NCBI GenBank assembly: GCA_946965045.2
Contig: OX337238.1
Span: 1,488,001 to 1,552,000 of the forward strand
Length of the DNA stretch: 64,000 nt
From: Epithemia pelagica
Taxonomy: Eukaryota; Bacillariophyta; Bacillariophyceae; Surirellales; Surirellaceae
Direction of reading: 5' to 3'
In this document: in pieces, positions 30,401 through 42,890 of the stretch
Layout of the letters: each line of letters starts with the position of its first letter
How positions within the stretch are numbered: the first letter of the stretch is position 1
Made by a program: the position numbers and the translations under genes
Notes under the pieces: model-generated
The model's database searches: none
What the model was told of the DNA's origin: nothing
Seen by the model: only the letters and a program-made list of their open reading frames with translations

Positions 30401-33400
30401 TTATTGAGAAATGCACGTGTGGCACTTATCTGTAATGCCTCTCCGTTTGATCTTCAAGAGACTCAGTCAATTTTATCGTTTGCAGCCCAGGCCCAACTCG
30501 TCTCAACCAGAGCGAGAAAAAACGAGATTCCCATTGCAGACCAACAATCTCTTTTGAATCGTTTTCAATCTTCAAAGAAAGGTCGCAGCTCAAAAGACCA
30601 ACGTCGTAGCGATGCTACTTGTAATGATGTCTCCGACCCGAATGAAGAAAGGGAGGAGAAATTTCGACAATTACAACGACGTCTGTTTGAGAGTAACGCA
30701 AATCGCCAAACACACGAACTCCTTCAAATGGGGTCGCAAAAGCAGACTGGGCGAAGACTTTTTGAACGAAGATATTCGTTTAGTGAGGGAATGGGAATGA
30801 TGAAGGCCGAAACTCATCCGTCCACTTCCACGTACGAGGTCAAAAGCGATGGTAGTAGCGAAGAGCTGCCCTCGCGAACGCTCACAGATGATCGTCTTGT
30901 GGGGAATATGGAAACTTCGAGTGTCGCTGAGATTGCGATGCTCCGACAGGCACTGTCAAGGAAGGCAAATCAGGTGCAATTCATTGAGGGAAGATACGAT
31001 GATATTTACAAGACATTGAGCGAACGAGATGCAGAGGTAGATCAACTTCGTGACGAACTTCATTCTGTCCGGAAATCCTTGGATCAATCGAGGAAGAGCT
31101 TGGATCGAATGAGTGGTCAGAAGAAGAACGAAGGCTCTACAAAAAGAATTGACGAGGAAGTTGACCATCTTCGTAGTAGGCTTGCCGATAGACGAAAAGA
31201 ACGAATGGCCCTGGTAGAGCAGACTCAGGCAATAATCGCTGACCGAGAACGGTTTGCCATACAAAATGAAGAAATCCATGAACAGTTCAAGGAATTGGAA
31301 ACGAAAAACACTGATTTGACTGAAGAGAAAAAGTCGCTTGTGCAACAACTCGAGGTTAACAAGGAGAGGCACCGAAAGGAGATGGCAGAAACCGAATCTG
31401 AAAAGCAACGATTGAAAAAGGAACTAGAGTTAAAGGAGAAGGAATTGAAATCGGTCAAAGAAACAACACTAAAGTATGAAAAGGAAGCCGTGACTTTGCG
31501 GTCTGAAAATACAGCATTGCACAGCAAAGTCAGTTCCCTGCGGGTTCAACTGGCTGCAGCTTTAATGGAAAGTGCCGATAAAGCTACGTCCGAAAAGAAA
31601 ATAGTAGGAACTAAAGCATCGCCTGATTCGGGAGCGACGCCTCATCTTGTCGAAAATGAAGCTGCAGACGATGTCAACTGTGGATTGGAACAGTTAGGGT
31701 CAATGGACACAACAACAGATATTTCCGCAATAACATCTTCTTCTATTCCACATGATGGCAACCATCAAGATGATTCCGCGAAACACAGTACTCGGTTGAA
31801 AAACAAAACGCAAGATGAACGTACGTTACTAGCTGATTCAAAAAAGGGTGATAATGCTTCGTCGAACACCAACAGCTCAGGAAGCGGCACCACCACATCC
31901 AGCTTCCCTCAGTCACTACATTTTTCACGGAAAACAGTTGATGAGAGAGACAATAAAAATCCACAACCTCCAACAGGAAACTCGAACAAATCAGAAATTG
32001 AGGGTCTCCATCAGAGTGGAGTCGCAAACGAAGCTGGTGCGAAATACTTAGAACGAAAAAGCAAAGTTCGCGTACCTTCGTCTAAGTGTCGCCCACAGAA
32101 AGAACCGAACGGGACAAACCAATCCCGAGATGGAACCGAAGAAGAAACCTCGGTCACATCCAACATGACAGAGCTTTCCGAAGAATGTGGTACAATTGAT
32201 ACCGCCCAGATCTCTGAAGTCGACCGCCAAATTCGGGCTGAGCGCGATGAAATGATCCGTTTCCTGGAAGAAGCCCATACCGCCATCCAGACCAGCAATG
32301 AAGAGACCTGCAAAATAGAGTCTCTTCTTCAGAAGACAACAAAGGAGCTCCGTACGCTTCAGGACGCATTTGCTAGTGCGGAGGACAGAAAGGAATTCGT
32401 TCGGTCACAGCGCATCGAGTTAGATCGAAACCATCGAGCAACCCAATCAGCTCTTAATGAGGCCACAGACGCAATGAAAACGCTCTGCGAGAGGGTGGAG
32501 GCAACGGCGACGGAGCTAACAAAGGAAAAAGCATCATGTACCAGTTTGCGTGAGTCGCTTGAAAAAAGTGAAAGGGGTAAAGCCATGCTGATGAGTGATC
32601 ACGCAACAATGAAGAGAACGGTGGCTGATTCACAGGCTAAAATTGCTCATCTTCAAGAGGAGGCGGAAAAGCTCCGTACTGAGCGCGATGACATGACCAA
32701 AGTTCTCGAGGAACTCACCAATGCAGCAGACGAAATACACCTTGATATGGAAGGACTAATAACGGAGAAGAAAAACCTTCGCCAGGAGTTACAAGTACAA
32801 GAAAATGAGATCGGGTCGCTTCGTCATCAGCTTCGAACAAGTGAGGAAGCACGGGAGAACGAAAAGAAGGCATTTTCCGAGGAACGAGCATCTCTGGTTC
32901 GACAAATGGACACTGTATCAGAGCAGATTTGTGAAGTCAACAGAGAACGGCGACAGGAACGTGAATCAATGGTCTATTCGGTAAAATTTTTAGAAGTTGG
33001 AATGGAGAATGTAACTGCCGAAAGAAACGAGTTGTGTGATGAGACCACCACGCTCAGAAATGTTATGGAGGAAAAGCAATCAGAAATAAAAGCACTCCTG
33101 TCGAACCTTACCAAGGCCAACGCCGAAATCGAAACCACAACCGCAGAGAACCGTGAAATGGAGATGCTCCTCCGTGATGCCACTGCAAACATCAGAATGT
33201 TAGTGAGCGATCTCGAGCGTGCCTTGGAAAAGAATGCCCAGCTAAGCCGGGACCGTGACCTGGATCGTCAAGATTTGGCAACGGCCAATGACTTATTAAA
33301 TAAAGCGTCCGCAGAGACGGATTCTCTGCGGCGAAAGGTGCAGGCAATGTCAAGTAAATTGGAAGAGGTGGTCACTTCGTGTTCGAACTTACGCTGCGCC

Positions 33401-35074
33401 CTTAGCCGAAGTGAAAGCAATCGGAACGCCTTAGAGAGAGAATGTGAGGCACTTAAGAAAATCATTGAAAGATGTCCAGCAGACTTGAATCAGTCAATGT
33501 CAGATCCCTCACCTTCTCTGCGTTCGTTAAGATCATCAAATTCCTCAGACCAAGGCAATAACCGTGATCTCGTGGGCCAACTAACATGGGAGAAAGAAGC
33601 TCTAGTGAAGAAATGCAAAGCCATGGAAGATGAAGTTGAATCGCTCCAAAAAGAAATGGACGCTTTCTCTGAAAATCTTGACATTTCAACTAAACTAACA
33701 TGGGAGAAAGAGGCACTGCTTAAAAAGTGCACCAACTTAGAAGACGAAGTCAAGATTTTGCATGAGAAGGTGAAAGAATTATCTGAAGATCTAGATCAAT
33801 CCTCAACAGCTCTTTCCAAGGTTCGAACAGAAAGAGATGTACTTGTGATAGCATGCAAAAGTTTGAGCGAGGAGAAAAAAGTCCTTTCTCAAGAGAAACT
33901 TCAGTTAGCTGATGAACTTTACGACGCCAACACTGAAGTCAAACAGCTTAGAGAACAGATCAGCCCTGCGCAACATGAATTAACCTCGGCATCAAGCAAA
34001 GAGAGTTCAGGCAGTATTGAGAGTAAATATCAGGTCGACATTGACCATTTGGCCAATAACAACACGCAGCTCCAAGAAGAACTCATGAAAACGCAAGTAG
34101 AGTTGGCAAAATCATCCTCACAGTTGTCCGAAAGTCAAAGGGAAGTCGAGAGTTTGAGAACCGGCAACCATCAAATGAAAAAGGAAAACGAAGAGCTGAA
34201 ACGACAGCAGTTGCGAAGTTTAGCGACAGGATCAAGTGATGGATCGTCGCAGTCAGAATCCGAGTATGAACGTGAATGGGCGCGACTGGCAAAGTCTTAC
34301 GACGAGGATGTACAAGCTTCGCTTGGAATCATAAAAGAATCATTCGAGTCGCAACAAGACGACACCGACCCCACACCTCAACGATATCTGGGATCAACCC
34401 CACTCGCAATCAATGTGCAGGATCAATCAAACTCTTCGTTGGTTCAGCGCATCGCGAGTAGAGAACGCGCGCTAAAAACTACAAATCATGTAGCACCAAG
34501 TCAGGTTCGCTGGCAAAATCCATTGACGTCCCTCAACATTGGGAAGTACGCCAATGCATCCACCCCACGACCTTCTTTGAGTGATATCAGCCGTCAGCCA
34601 GCAACCTCGGCTGTTCCTCGAGAGCGTAAAAGTGACCTATCGTGGCAAGAAGGAACAATCGCCTTCCAAATGTACATGAGAGGATATCCACATGCAGCGG
34701 TACCAGAATGGTTTCGAGATTGTCATGGTCGAAAACTTGGGAAATGGATTGAAGACTGTCGCCAAGATTGGAAAAGCGGAGCTTTGACTCATGAAAAAGC
34801 TGCTGCACTTGAGCGAATATGTCCTTTCTGGAAACTAACAGCGGACACTGAAGAGTCACCGCAACGGAATTTCTCCTTTGAGACCTGGTTGCAAGCGCTG
34901 GATTGTTATCAGAAGGCATACGGAAAAGTCGCTGCTATCCCAAAAGACTATCGGGATCCATACGGGCGAACTTTGGGATATTGGGTACAAAAACAACGAT
35001 TCAAGAGACGCAACGGGATTCTGAATCAGAAACAAATTGGTGAGCTAGACGCACGTGCATTCGTCTGGAAGTGA
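27462..35074 (+). CDS. Kinesin-related protein with degenerate motor domain, long coiled coil and C-terminal helicase-associated repeats (three exons)
   Basis: Three frames join through two introns with matching phases. The first is 29182-29260 (AAG/GTATGT to TTGTACAG, 79 bp) and the second is 30201-30276 (AAG/GTTCGT to TATATAG, 76 bp). The product is about 2485 residues. Residues 1-550 are basic, Ser/Thr/Pro-rich and disordered. A kinesin motor fold follows (about 560-960): FALDHVF, GWNGIIFGLNGS, SVLNIYQDQVGDML, LHLVDLSG, KSLMALSRVIEAS, HRDSKWNLLL, ASPFDLQETQSILSFA. The nucleotide sites are altered. The P-loop (normally GxxxxGKT/S) reads GLNGSTSEQ, the switch I SSRSH region reads SISSSKK, and switch II lacks the DLAGSE end. 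About 1250 residues of coiled coil follow. Two helicase-associated (HA) repeats close the protein (WFRDCHGRKLGKWIEDC and YRDPYGRTLGYWVQKQRF). It probably binds microtubules or a partner kinesin without hydrolysing ATP. Confidence 0.8.
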
Positions 35075-35567
35075 TCACGACGAAGGGATTTAAGGGGACA
35101 TTTGAATTAACAAGGGGTATGTGCATAAGACCGACATTTCTCACCAGATCAGGGGCAACATTAATTTCAAATAAATATAGCGATAGAGATCTGTCACACC
35201 ATAGCGCAAGTTTTACCTACGTAGACTCAGTCACATCCTCTTGATGTCCGAGTCCCCAGCATGAAACTCTTTGCGACTGCGGAGGCATCCTCTGGTGCAC
35301 AATCAAAGCCCAAAGAAGCGACTTGACAGTGACTTACCGACATCGCGAAGCCATGCTGCCTCAGCTTTCACACATCCATATGATGTATTCAAATCTGTTG
35401 CCCTTCGTCTTCGTCCTGTTCAACTCTAACACCCAAACGTAAATTCAGATGTTGACTCTTTCTCTACCTGCTGGTAAGCAAATTCCGAGGCACAAACAGA
35501 CTGAAATTCCCAATGGATGTGATCGCTTGAGCAGGAGCGTAGTCGAACAGTTAGTCATCCCCTCATG
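35075..35567. other. Convergent intergenic region
   Basis: About 0.5 kb between the kinesin-related gene and the AAA ATPase pseudogene. Nothing recognisable. Confidence 0.4.
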
Positions 35568-38500
35568 TCATCTCTTGTCACCTTCATTGCCTGATGATTC
35601 ATTGATCATAGCTGCCAGCCCCGCAGATGTTTGATTTTGGCTTTGGTGCAAAGCGACAGCGATGCTTCCAAACCGTTTGCGTCCATGGATCGCGGTTCCG
35701 GCAACTCGGGTGCTTATGGTTCCCTTTTGGCAAAAAATGCTGGGGAACTCTTTGGTCATTTCGCGAACCTTAACCAATGCTCCCCATTCTTGATACAATA
35801 TCAAAGATTGATGGAGATACTCCTTTGCCCAGAACTCGTCTCGGCCATCATTTAACATAAATCGACCAGCCCGTTCGTACGCAATCGCACCATAATGGGT
35901 ATTGCCGCACCGAACCAATGAAGCAATAGCCTTGTCAAAGAGTACCTTGACTGCAGCCTTGTCCGCAAGTCAAAAGCTAGCTTCTTGTTCCGCCTCAAGA
36001 AGATGAAGCAAAGGAAGACTGTTGATCGTATGCATCTTCTTCAGTTCATTCAAACCTTTTCGGGCCACCCAAAGGTACCTCCGTAGTCGTTTGTTCCGAT
36101 AAAGCGCAAACCCAGCCAGACCATCCATCAATGCAAGCATATAATTGATAAAATGTGTTGCAGGGAATCGTCGAGCCTTCTTTTTAAGAATGAGGATTGA
36201 TTTCAGCGCAGATTCGACCATGTTCATATCATGGAGGACAATAGCAACAAACAAGCGCATATAATGTAACATTGTTCTCCCCGGTGTTTCTTCAAAGTGA
36301 GGAATTAGCTCCTTATCCTCTAGAATCCCAGCACGCATAGCATGTTCCCATGAGATATCGCGGGGGTTGTCTGATTCTCCAGTGATATTAAGGACGAATA
36401 ACATGGCGGGAATGGCAAATGCCAACTCTCTGTGTTGATTAAAGAGTTTGAGCTGTCCCACAAAGCTGCCAAGATCGGACAAGAATGGTTGAAGGGCAAG
36501 ACCACAGCTCAGGTAGAGGTGAATGTACTTGACCAAGCATATCACGCCAAAATATAAATCACCCGTTTCTATACCAATGCGGTACCCCATCAACGTCAGA
36601 TTCAAGCTCGAGGGCAGCGGCAACTGGAAATGCAAACACATGCCGTGAATGATGGAAGTTGTACAAGGCAAGTTTTCCTTGGTTGGATTGGCATGGAGGG
36701 CTAATTGGGAGAATCGATAGGCTTGTCCATACTTGTCCATATGTGCCAACATTTGCGCATAGGCTGCATAGGCCACCGAAGTTTCGGGGCACCACCCGTA
36801 ATTCAACGTGAGTTCAATCATTTTGCAAAAGACCATTCCAGTACATATTTTGTCTTCAGCCGTGAACCCAAAAATGGCGGAAGCTACCAGAATACGCATG
36901 GCCTTTTTGATTCGTTTGTCCGTCATGGGAGGAAGATGAATGAGATCATCGTCCGACAGTCCTTGCAACATGCGTTTGACACGAAAGGATTCGACAAACT
37001 AACAGGCCATATCATTCTCTCTTGTCGATACACCGAGCGCAGTGAGTGCTTCACGTGACTTTTCGACAGCTTGACGATTTTGCATTTGGGAGCTCAAGGT
37101 TTGAGCCAGGACGAGGAGAGCCGATGCTTTGTCTTCGGGCTGTTTGGCGAATTTGACAATCACGTCGACCAGTTGATTGCTCCGCTCAAAGTTGGACCGT
37201 GCTGATTCTGCAGCGGCCAAGCGATTGTAAATCTCGAGGACCAACTCGTACGAGAGGTCCCAATCCTTTTCTTTAATCAAGCTTGCACCCTTGCTCAAAA
37301 ACTCAAAGACGAGGCCTTCGGCTGATTGTTTGCGAGCGACACGGCTGGCATTCAAATTCAGTTGCATCAACGTCACACGATCGGTTTCTCCCTGAATGCA
37401 AGTCGCACCGCGATTCCATTGATCCGCGGCCAACAAGAGGTAGGGAGACTGCACCGCCGAAGATGTCGATGATGAGGGCAATCTACACAAGCCATGAATA
37501 TACGTTCCGATTTCATAGTGCACTTGACTTTGATAGGTACGTGGCACCAAGTCGTAGGCCAATTGACGAATTCGATCGTGTGAAAATTTGACACTGGATC
37601 GTGTGGACTCGACCAGACACTCCTCTTGTGCAATGTCGATGGCTTTTTGAAAGTCGAGTTGCGAGTCTGCAGTCTTAGAGGGTTGTGAGGTTTGTTCCTC
37701 TTGTTTGCGATTCCGTAAAATCTCTGTTTCATGATACAGTTGCTCCAGCAAGGAACGATCCATGGCAAAGCCGATACAGGCTGCGAGCTGTAACAAGCGC
37801 AGCACTTCGGCAGGCACGTCTTGGAGTCGCAGAGTGATACAGGCTGCGAGCGTGTCCGAGACATTGGTTTGCGCCACAATGCTTGTCATGATCCACTGCC
37901 ATTTGTGATCCATGCACGTCAAGACTTGGTTGCGTTGCAAATCACGGACAAACTCGGTACAAAACAACGGGTTGCCCTTAGTTTTGCGATGAACGACGCG
38001 TGACAAGTCTCGTGTTTCCGATTCCTCCATAGACAAGATATTGATTCACGGTGGCTTCGTCCCAATTGGCCACACAAATTTCTGCGACCGTGGGCGATAG
38101 ACGCAAGGAATCCAAAAAGGATTTCACAGTACTGTCGTCATTACGCTTTTCGTCCGAGACGGGGTCTGGGTCACGATATCCTATCACCCAAAACACATTG
38201 GATAGGCCATGATGCTGATTGTTGTTCTGGTCCACGAGCAATAGAGCCTTGAGAAGGTCTATGGAATTGGCATCGGCCCATTGAACATCATCGAGAAACA
38301 CGAGGAGTGGTCTACCAAACTCTTGAAACAAGACTTGACAACCCACTGCCAACAAGGCTGGTGCCAACCCCAAATGCTTCATTTCCTCGTGCGAAAAGTG
38401 TAAGCTTGAGCTACTGTTGCTTACGGAAGAAGAAGAAGTAATGTGTTGCGTAGTAGTCTCGTTCTCCACCAAATTGCGATTCTCTTCCCTCTTCTTCGTT

Positions 38501-38740
38501 TTGTTATTATTGTCATCCTCCAAGGTGGTTGTTGACTGAGGCGACAGAAAATTGTCAAAACTAGGTGCGACCGTGGCCAGTACCTTGGCTTCCATATTGA
38601 TATTGTCCCCAAAGGCTTCTTGCAAGGCGTCTCGTTCTTGAGGATTGTCTTCCTCCAAGACTTGAAGCACCAACGAGTCCAAGGCTTGACGAATGGCCGC
38701 AAAGGGACGAGACGGTTCAAATTTGCCTTGCAAAAAAAAG
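35568..38740 (-). pseudogene. AAA ATPase (COG3899-like) pseudogene, middle and C-terminal part
   Basis: This is a paralogue of the gene at the left edge. Reading leftwards from 38740, the protein resumes at FLQGKFEPSRPF and shows the Walker B region (PLLVFLDDVQWAD), KTKGNPLFCTEF, FSHDRIRQLAYDL, and a long helical TPR-like half. Three lesions break it: a single-nucleotide frameshift near 38040 (between VNQYL and MEESETRD); an in-frame TAG at 36999-37001 (after TRENDMAC, the reading continues FVESFRVKR); and an in-frame TGA at 35970-35972 (after EAEQEASF, it continues LADKAAVKV). The N-terminal exon with the Walker A loop is displaced to 42891-43184 by a transposon cluster of about 4.2 kb. Homology across every break shows this is decay of one gene, not separate genes. 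Confidence 0.85.
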
Positions 38741-39329
38741 GGTGCGATTGGGGGGGTACCTTTGTTCGTCCGTCATCCGAATGGAAAAAAATTGTCTGGT
38801 ATTTTTTCCCAAAGCGCCAGCCGGGTGATATCGCCAGCCTCTCTTCGATCGTTCGAAATCAACGCGCCGGTCACGCCTTGTATTGCTCCAAGAATCGTCT
38901 CACTTTTCGAGCAACACCACAAAAGACGACCATGAGCACACCAAAAACAAAAAGAAAACCATCCAGCCGGACGAACGACCACAGTGACAACTTTATGGTC
39001 AAAACCATCCACCTAGATCACAAGTGAAGGCAGAATGCATCAAAGGAAGGATGACAACATGAAACATGACAATCAACCACTGCAATGAACAATCAACCAG
39101 TGCACTAGTTGACAGCGTCATCATGGGGTATGTAAGCCCAGGAAGCAGGAAGCCTAAACTAGAAGTGGACTATGCTTTTATCTTTCCCATAGACAAAGTG
39201 CCAGGAGCTTGTTTTGATACTCCTCTAGAGGTGCATTGCACATTGCACCATGTGTGTGTATTTCATGGTATGGTGTGTGTGTGTTGTGTGTGTGTGATGA
39301 TTCCATGAAGCTAGATCCACTACTGCGTT
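38740..39329. mobile_element. Second copy of the inverted-repeat element, truncated
   Basis: 590 bp matching 7168-7788, starting with the same GGGTGCGATTGGGGGGGTAC end. The copy stops at GATCCACTACTGCGT, where the sequence changes abruptly into the 3' part of a Merlin-type transposase frame. It is inserted in the AAA ATPase gene directly behind a TTTTTTTG coding run. The right inverted end was not found. Confidence 0.8.
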
Positions 39330-40935
39330 CACCGTGTAGTGGGTGTAATACCGATCTTGAATCCTCTCAATACCCTGGTAGGCTCTCCAACAGTCGCTGA
39401 TGATGGTAGTACCTGGATGGATCCATTCTTTGATGATGAGGAGTAGAGTTTGCGCTTTTCGATCCTTGACGACAAAAGCAAAATTTCGACCAGCTTTACA
39501 CTTATTTCCGTCAAATTGCTCTTCCTGGAAGGGATTATTGGAGTTAGGCTCCAAACGCTCCACTCCCCCAAAAACCCAAGCACCCTCAACTCTATGGCCT
39601 CTCTGAGAAAAATAACAGAAGTAGTGTGAGAAATCGATCGGTAGTAAGCAGTCGCGGTCCCCCAAATAGTACTTACGTGACATTTTCTTTTTCCAAATTT
39701 GGACTCATCAATTTCCACGACCATTCCCGGTCCCCCAATCATATAGTTAGTTTCGGACGTGATCTCCAATGCGACTGCTTCTCGTAGGTAGTTGGCCCAA
39801 TTGGTCGCAGTTTCCGACGTGATCCCCAAGGTTTCAATAATTTGCGCTTGCGGAGTCTCGCGGATCCACTCGTAGACAAAATGTACGAACGTTGACTTCC
39901 GAATTTTCGAATTGCCCAAAATAGAATCCTTGAAGAGTGAGACACTCTTGAAATTGCAGCGTGTCTTCTGACACCGGAACAAAAAACAGTCATTGGAGTC
40001 AATGTTCTTGCTTTTTTGGCGGAGATTCCCCCCACACGCCGGGCATGCCACCGGAAGATCCACCATTCCCCGTCGCACAAGAAACACGACCGCAGAAATC
40101 TCGTCGAAGAACAAGTGGTATATCTCATCAGCGGGAGGGATAGACTGCTCCGTTTTTCGACGCTCCAAAAGATACGAGTACCGCGCACTTTTTTTGGCGG
40201 TTCCTCCTCACCCTCATTTTCCTCCTCTTCGGAAAGGACGTCGAAGCAGGACAAGGGTGTCTCGATGGAGCCTGCGGCCAAACGCAACAACTGAGTAAAG
40301 TCCATGGGGCGGGAAGCGGCCGTGTGGCATGGTGGCAGGATGTTGGATGCCGCTTTGGCGGCGAACTTTCGTGCTTCTGGCAGGGGCACCATCCTTTTTT
40401 GTGATAGTGGTTGGTCCATCGTCGTTGAAGCAACAGACCCAACAATCACCCCGTCGGAAGAAGAAGAAGAAGAAGAATGACGTGGACTCGGCGGAACAGG
40501 GAGGAAGGCGGAAGGGTCAGATAGCGTGGCGATTGGAGAACCCTGCGTCAGGGGACCGTCGGCGTCGACGGAGAAGGACGATGGTGACGGATGACGGCGG
40601 AAAAGTGACCCCCGTGGGCGAACAAAGTACTCGAAGGCATGCCCGGTGGAGTCTTGGGTGAGCATGGGGAAGACGGGGGCAGGGGCGAAGGGCAAGGGCG
40701 GAGGGCAGTCGACATCGCCGCAACAATCCACCACGGTTTCGTCGGACGAGACGGACGTCGTGTCCTGGGGCGATGGGAGGACGAAGGGATCGTCGCACGA
40801 TGGAAGCGACCCACCAGCGGCCGAAAGAGACACCCTTGGGAGGAAGGGGACAGCGGGAGCGGCGGTGGGAGGCCGGGAAGGGGCGCGACGGTAGGGATTC
40901 ACATGGGGGTAGGTGGTGTAGTTGAAAGGGGCCAT
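39330..40935 (-). pseudogene. Merlin/IS1595-type (ISXO2-like) DDE transposase, 3'-truncated
   Basis: The ATG at 40935 opens a Pro/Ser-rich N-terminal frame (MAPFNYTTYPHVNPYRR) that leads into an acidic stretch (SEEEENEGEEEPPKK). At an A7 run (40195-40189) a -1 shift enters the transposase frame (SARYSYLLERRKTEQ). A zinc ribbon follows (CPACGG and RCQKTRC), then a helical region. The catalytic core begins GPGMVVEIDESKFGKRK. An intron of about 80 bp (CAC/GTAAGT to TTTCTCAG, near 39670-39600) restores KCH-RGHRVEGAWVFGGVER, the family signature. The second Asp lies in IISDCWRAYQG. The frame ends at HYTVN, before the region with the third acidic residue, where the other element's sequence begins. 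The enzyme is therefore incomplete. IS1595/Merlin transposases cut and paste elements with GGAG-like ends. Confidence 0.8.
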
Positions 40936-41498
40936 GGTGGAGGGTGGAGGGAGGCAAGGTGGAAAGGAAGGAGTGATTCAAAGAAGGAGTGAGGGACAAT
41001 GAGGGACCATTTATGACCAAGGCCGAAGGAAAAGGATGAGAGACTGGCCCACGAAGACAGTATAGAGATAAACCTACAGGTATAGGAAAATATAAGCTTT
41101 ACTACGCATTAGGAAGGAAGTAAATAGGGATGGGACACCCCAGGGAGGGCCCTGTGACACCCAAATTGTGTGACAAGGTCACAGGGTAGGTAGGTAGACG
41201 GTGCTGGTCATTACGATGATGAGAGTGGGACGAGAAAGAAAAGGGACCACAAATCACAAACCGTGGGAAAAGAAAACGGAAGGTAAGCTCCCCACGCACA
41301 AAGACACAAGACCTAGCCTGTGACGCAAAAAGCAGATGGTGACAAGAGGAGAACGAGCCCGCCGTACTCACTGGACAATAGTGACAACAAAGGGCAATAA
41401 GAGGAAAGCGAAATTGACGTTAAAAAAGCGTGGCACGAAAAAGAAGCCTAAGTATTCCAGTTCGAAAAATTGTGGTTCTAACAAAAATTTGAAACAGG

Positions 41499-42104
41499 AT
41501 GTCGTCGTCACCCCGCAATCCCAACGCGAGGAAGGGCACGTGCGCAGTCGTGGCTCAAGGCAAGTCGGAGCGATTGGGAGAAGTCGGATGGGTATCGAAA
41601 GAGTGGAACTGGGCAACAAACCGCATCGGTATTCGATTCATCAATCAGGACCGGACGTCGTATTTCCACCCAAAGAACATCGACTTCAAAGAAAGTCTCC
41701 CCCTAGCGATCACCACCCACCCGGCGTTCGAAGCATGGGCGACGAAGGAAAACCTTACCAACTACCGCGCGAAAGGCAAAGTGTACATCGACAGTGTGCG
41801 ATCGGAAGTGGAACCCAACCGCATGGTAGTCGAAAACGTCCCCCTGAAGCAAGAAGCGGAACCCGAACCAGTATACAGCACTATGCGCACAAGTAGTACA
41901 CAAGACAGGAACGAAGACACCCAACCGGCGGCAAGGAACACCAAGAACATCGAAGAACAGATCTCGCAGTTAACCAATATCATGGAGCAGATGGTGATTC
42001 GCTTGGAGCGCCTGGAGAAAAGGGCCAATCAAAACACTAGGAACAGCACAGACCCATTCGGAGACGAGAACGACTCAGTGACGAACTATAATTCCAATAA
42101 CTAG
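41499..42104 (+). CDS. Transposon-associated ORF of 201 codons, function unknown
   Basis: An intact ORF inside the transposon cluster that splits the AAA ATPase gene, convergent with the ORF at 42155-42616. The N-terminal 80 residues look like a small beta fold (RLGEVGWVSKEWNW, NRIGIRFINQDRTSYF). The C-terminus has a coiled coil (EEQISQLTNIMEQMVIRLER) and an acidic end (TDPFGDENDS). There is no similarity to a transposase I recognise. Because it lies between the Merlin transposase and the displaced host exon, it may be an accessory gene of the element. Confidence 0.5.
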   Translation: MSSSPRNPNARKGTCAVVAQGKSERLGEVGWVSKEWNWATNRIGIRFINQDRTSYFHPKNIDFKESLPLAITTHPAFEAWATKENLTNYRAKGKVYIDSVRSEVEPNRMVVENVPLKQEAEPEPVYSTMRTSSTQDRNEDTQPAARNTKNIEEQISQLTNIMEQMVIRLERLEKRANQNTRNSTDPFGDENDSVTNYNSNN

Positions 42105-42154
42105 TAGAAATAAAATAAGAATACGACTGTCCGAAGAACAAAGAGAGAGAGTAT

Positions 42155-42616
42155 CTAATTATTGCCTGGGGAAGAAGAGCGACCAATACTGGCCAAACGG
42201 GAATCCATCCACGTCAAAAGGGAAATCTTGGTATCACGCAGAGGCGCGCCAGAATCTTCAGGCTGGTCGTCGTCGTCCGCGCCGGATCCGAAGGGATCAT
42301 CCATGTCCCCTAAATGAAGACGGGCTTGCTCCAAGAGAGACTTATAGAAAATCGGATGGCGCGCAGCAAAGTCTTCAGGAGCGATATCAGGGAAGCGTTC
42401 TTGTAAGTAACCAAAAAAATGACGCGCCGGATCCTCGGAGAGAAAACGGAACTGGGCATCACTTAGGGCGTCGATGTCGCACGGATCGGATTCATCCGAC
42501 CCAACAGATCCAAAAACACTATCACCACCAACAGAGCGCGTGTCATCGTCATTGTCATCATCACCAGGGGCACGGGCTGAGGCCGGAGTCGAAGCAGGCG
42601 GAGTAGAAGTAGACAT
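42155..42616 (-). CDS. Transposon-associated acidic ORF of 153 codons, function unknown
   Basis: An intact ORF from an ATG at 42616 (MSTSTPPASTPASARA). The N-terminus is Pro/Ala/Ser-rich, then Asp-rich (DDDNDDDTRSVGGDS). A folded-looking centre follows (ALSDAQFRFLSEDPARHFFG, FPDIAPEDFAARHPIFY). The end is an acidic segment with DDPFGSG. It shares the short DPFG plus acidic motif with the 201-codon ORF that faces it. No known family was recognised. It is probably cargo or an accessory gene of the transposon cluster. Confidence 0.5.
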   Translation of the reverse strand: MSTSTPPASTPASARAPGDDDNDDDTRSVGGDSVFGSVGSDESDPCDIDALSDAQFRFLSEDPARHFFGYLQERFPDIAPEDFAARHPIFYKSLLEQARLHLGDMDDPFGSGADDDDQPEDSGAPLRDTKISLLTWMDSRLASIGRSSSPGNN

Positions 42617-42890
42617 CGTGGAAAAAAAGTGAGCAGAAAGGTAGAAGTAGACAGCGGATGGTAGATAGCCTGCGCCAAGAAAGAGACCGAGCAGGCGATA
42701 GGTGCGCTTTAAAAGCAGGATGTCAGGCGCACAGAAAAGGTAAAAAACCTGTCCTAGAAACGCCGTCCACTACACTATAGAGCACAGTAAAAATAGGAAA
42801 CTTGTGCAAGGAGGACGGGCTGGAGCGGTCATTCAAAAGAGAGGGGCTATTCAACAACACCTACATCAGCTACACTACCTACAAGGGATG

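Noticed and set aside
41336-41896. 186-codon plus-strand ORF
   Set aside because: It overlaps the 201-codon ORF in another frame; the latter has a coiled coil and better coding character.
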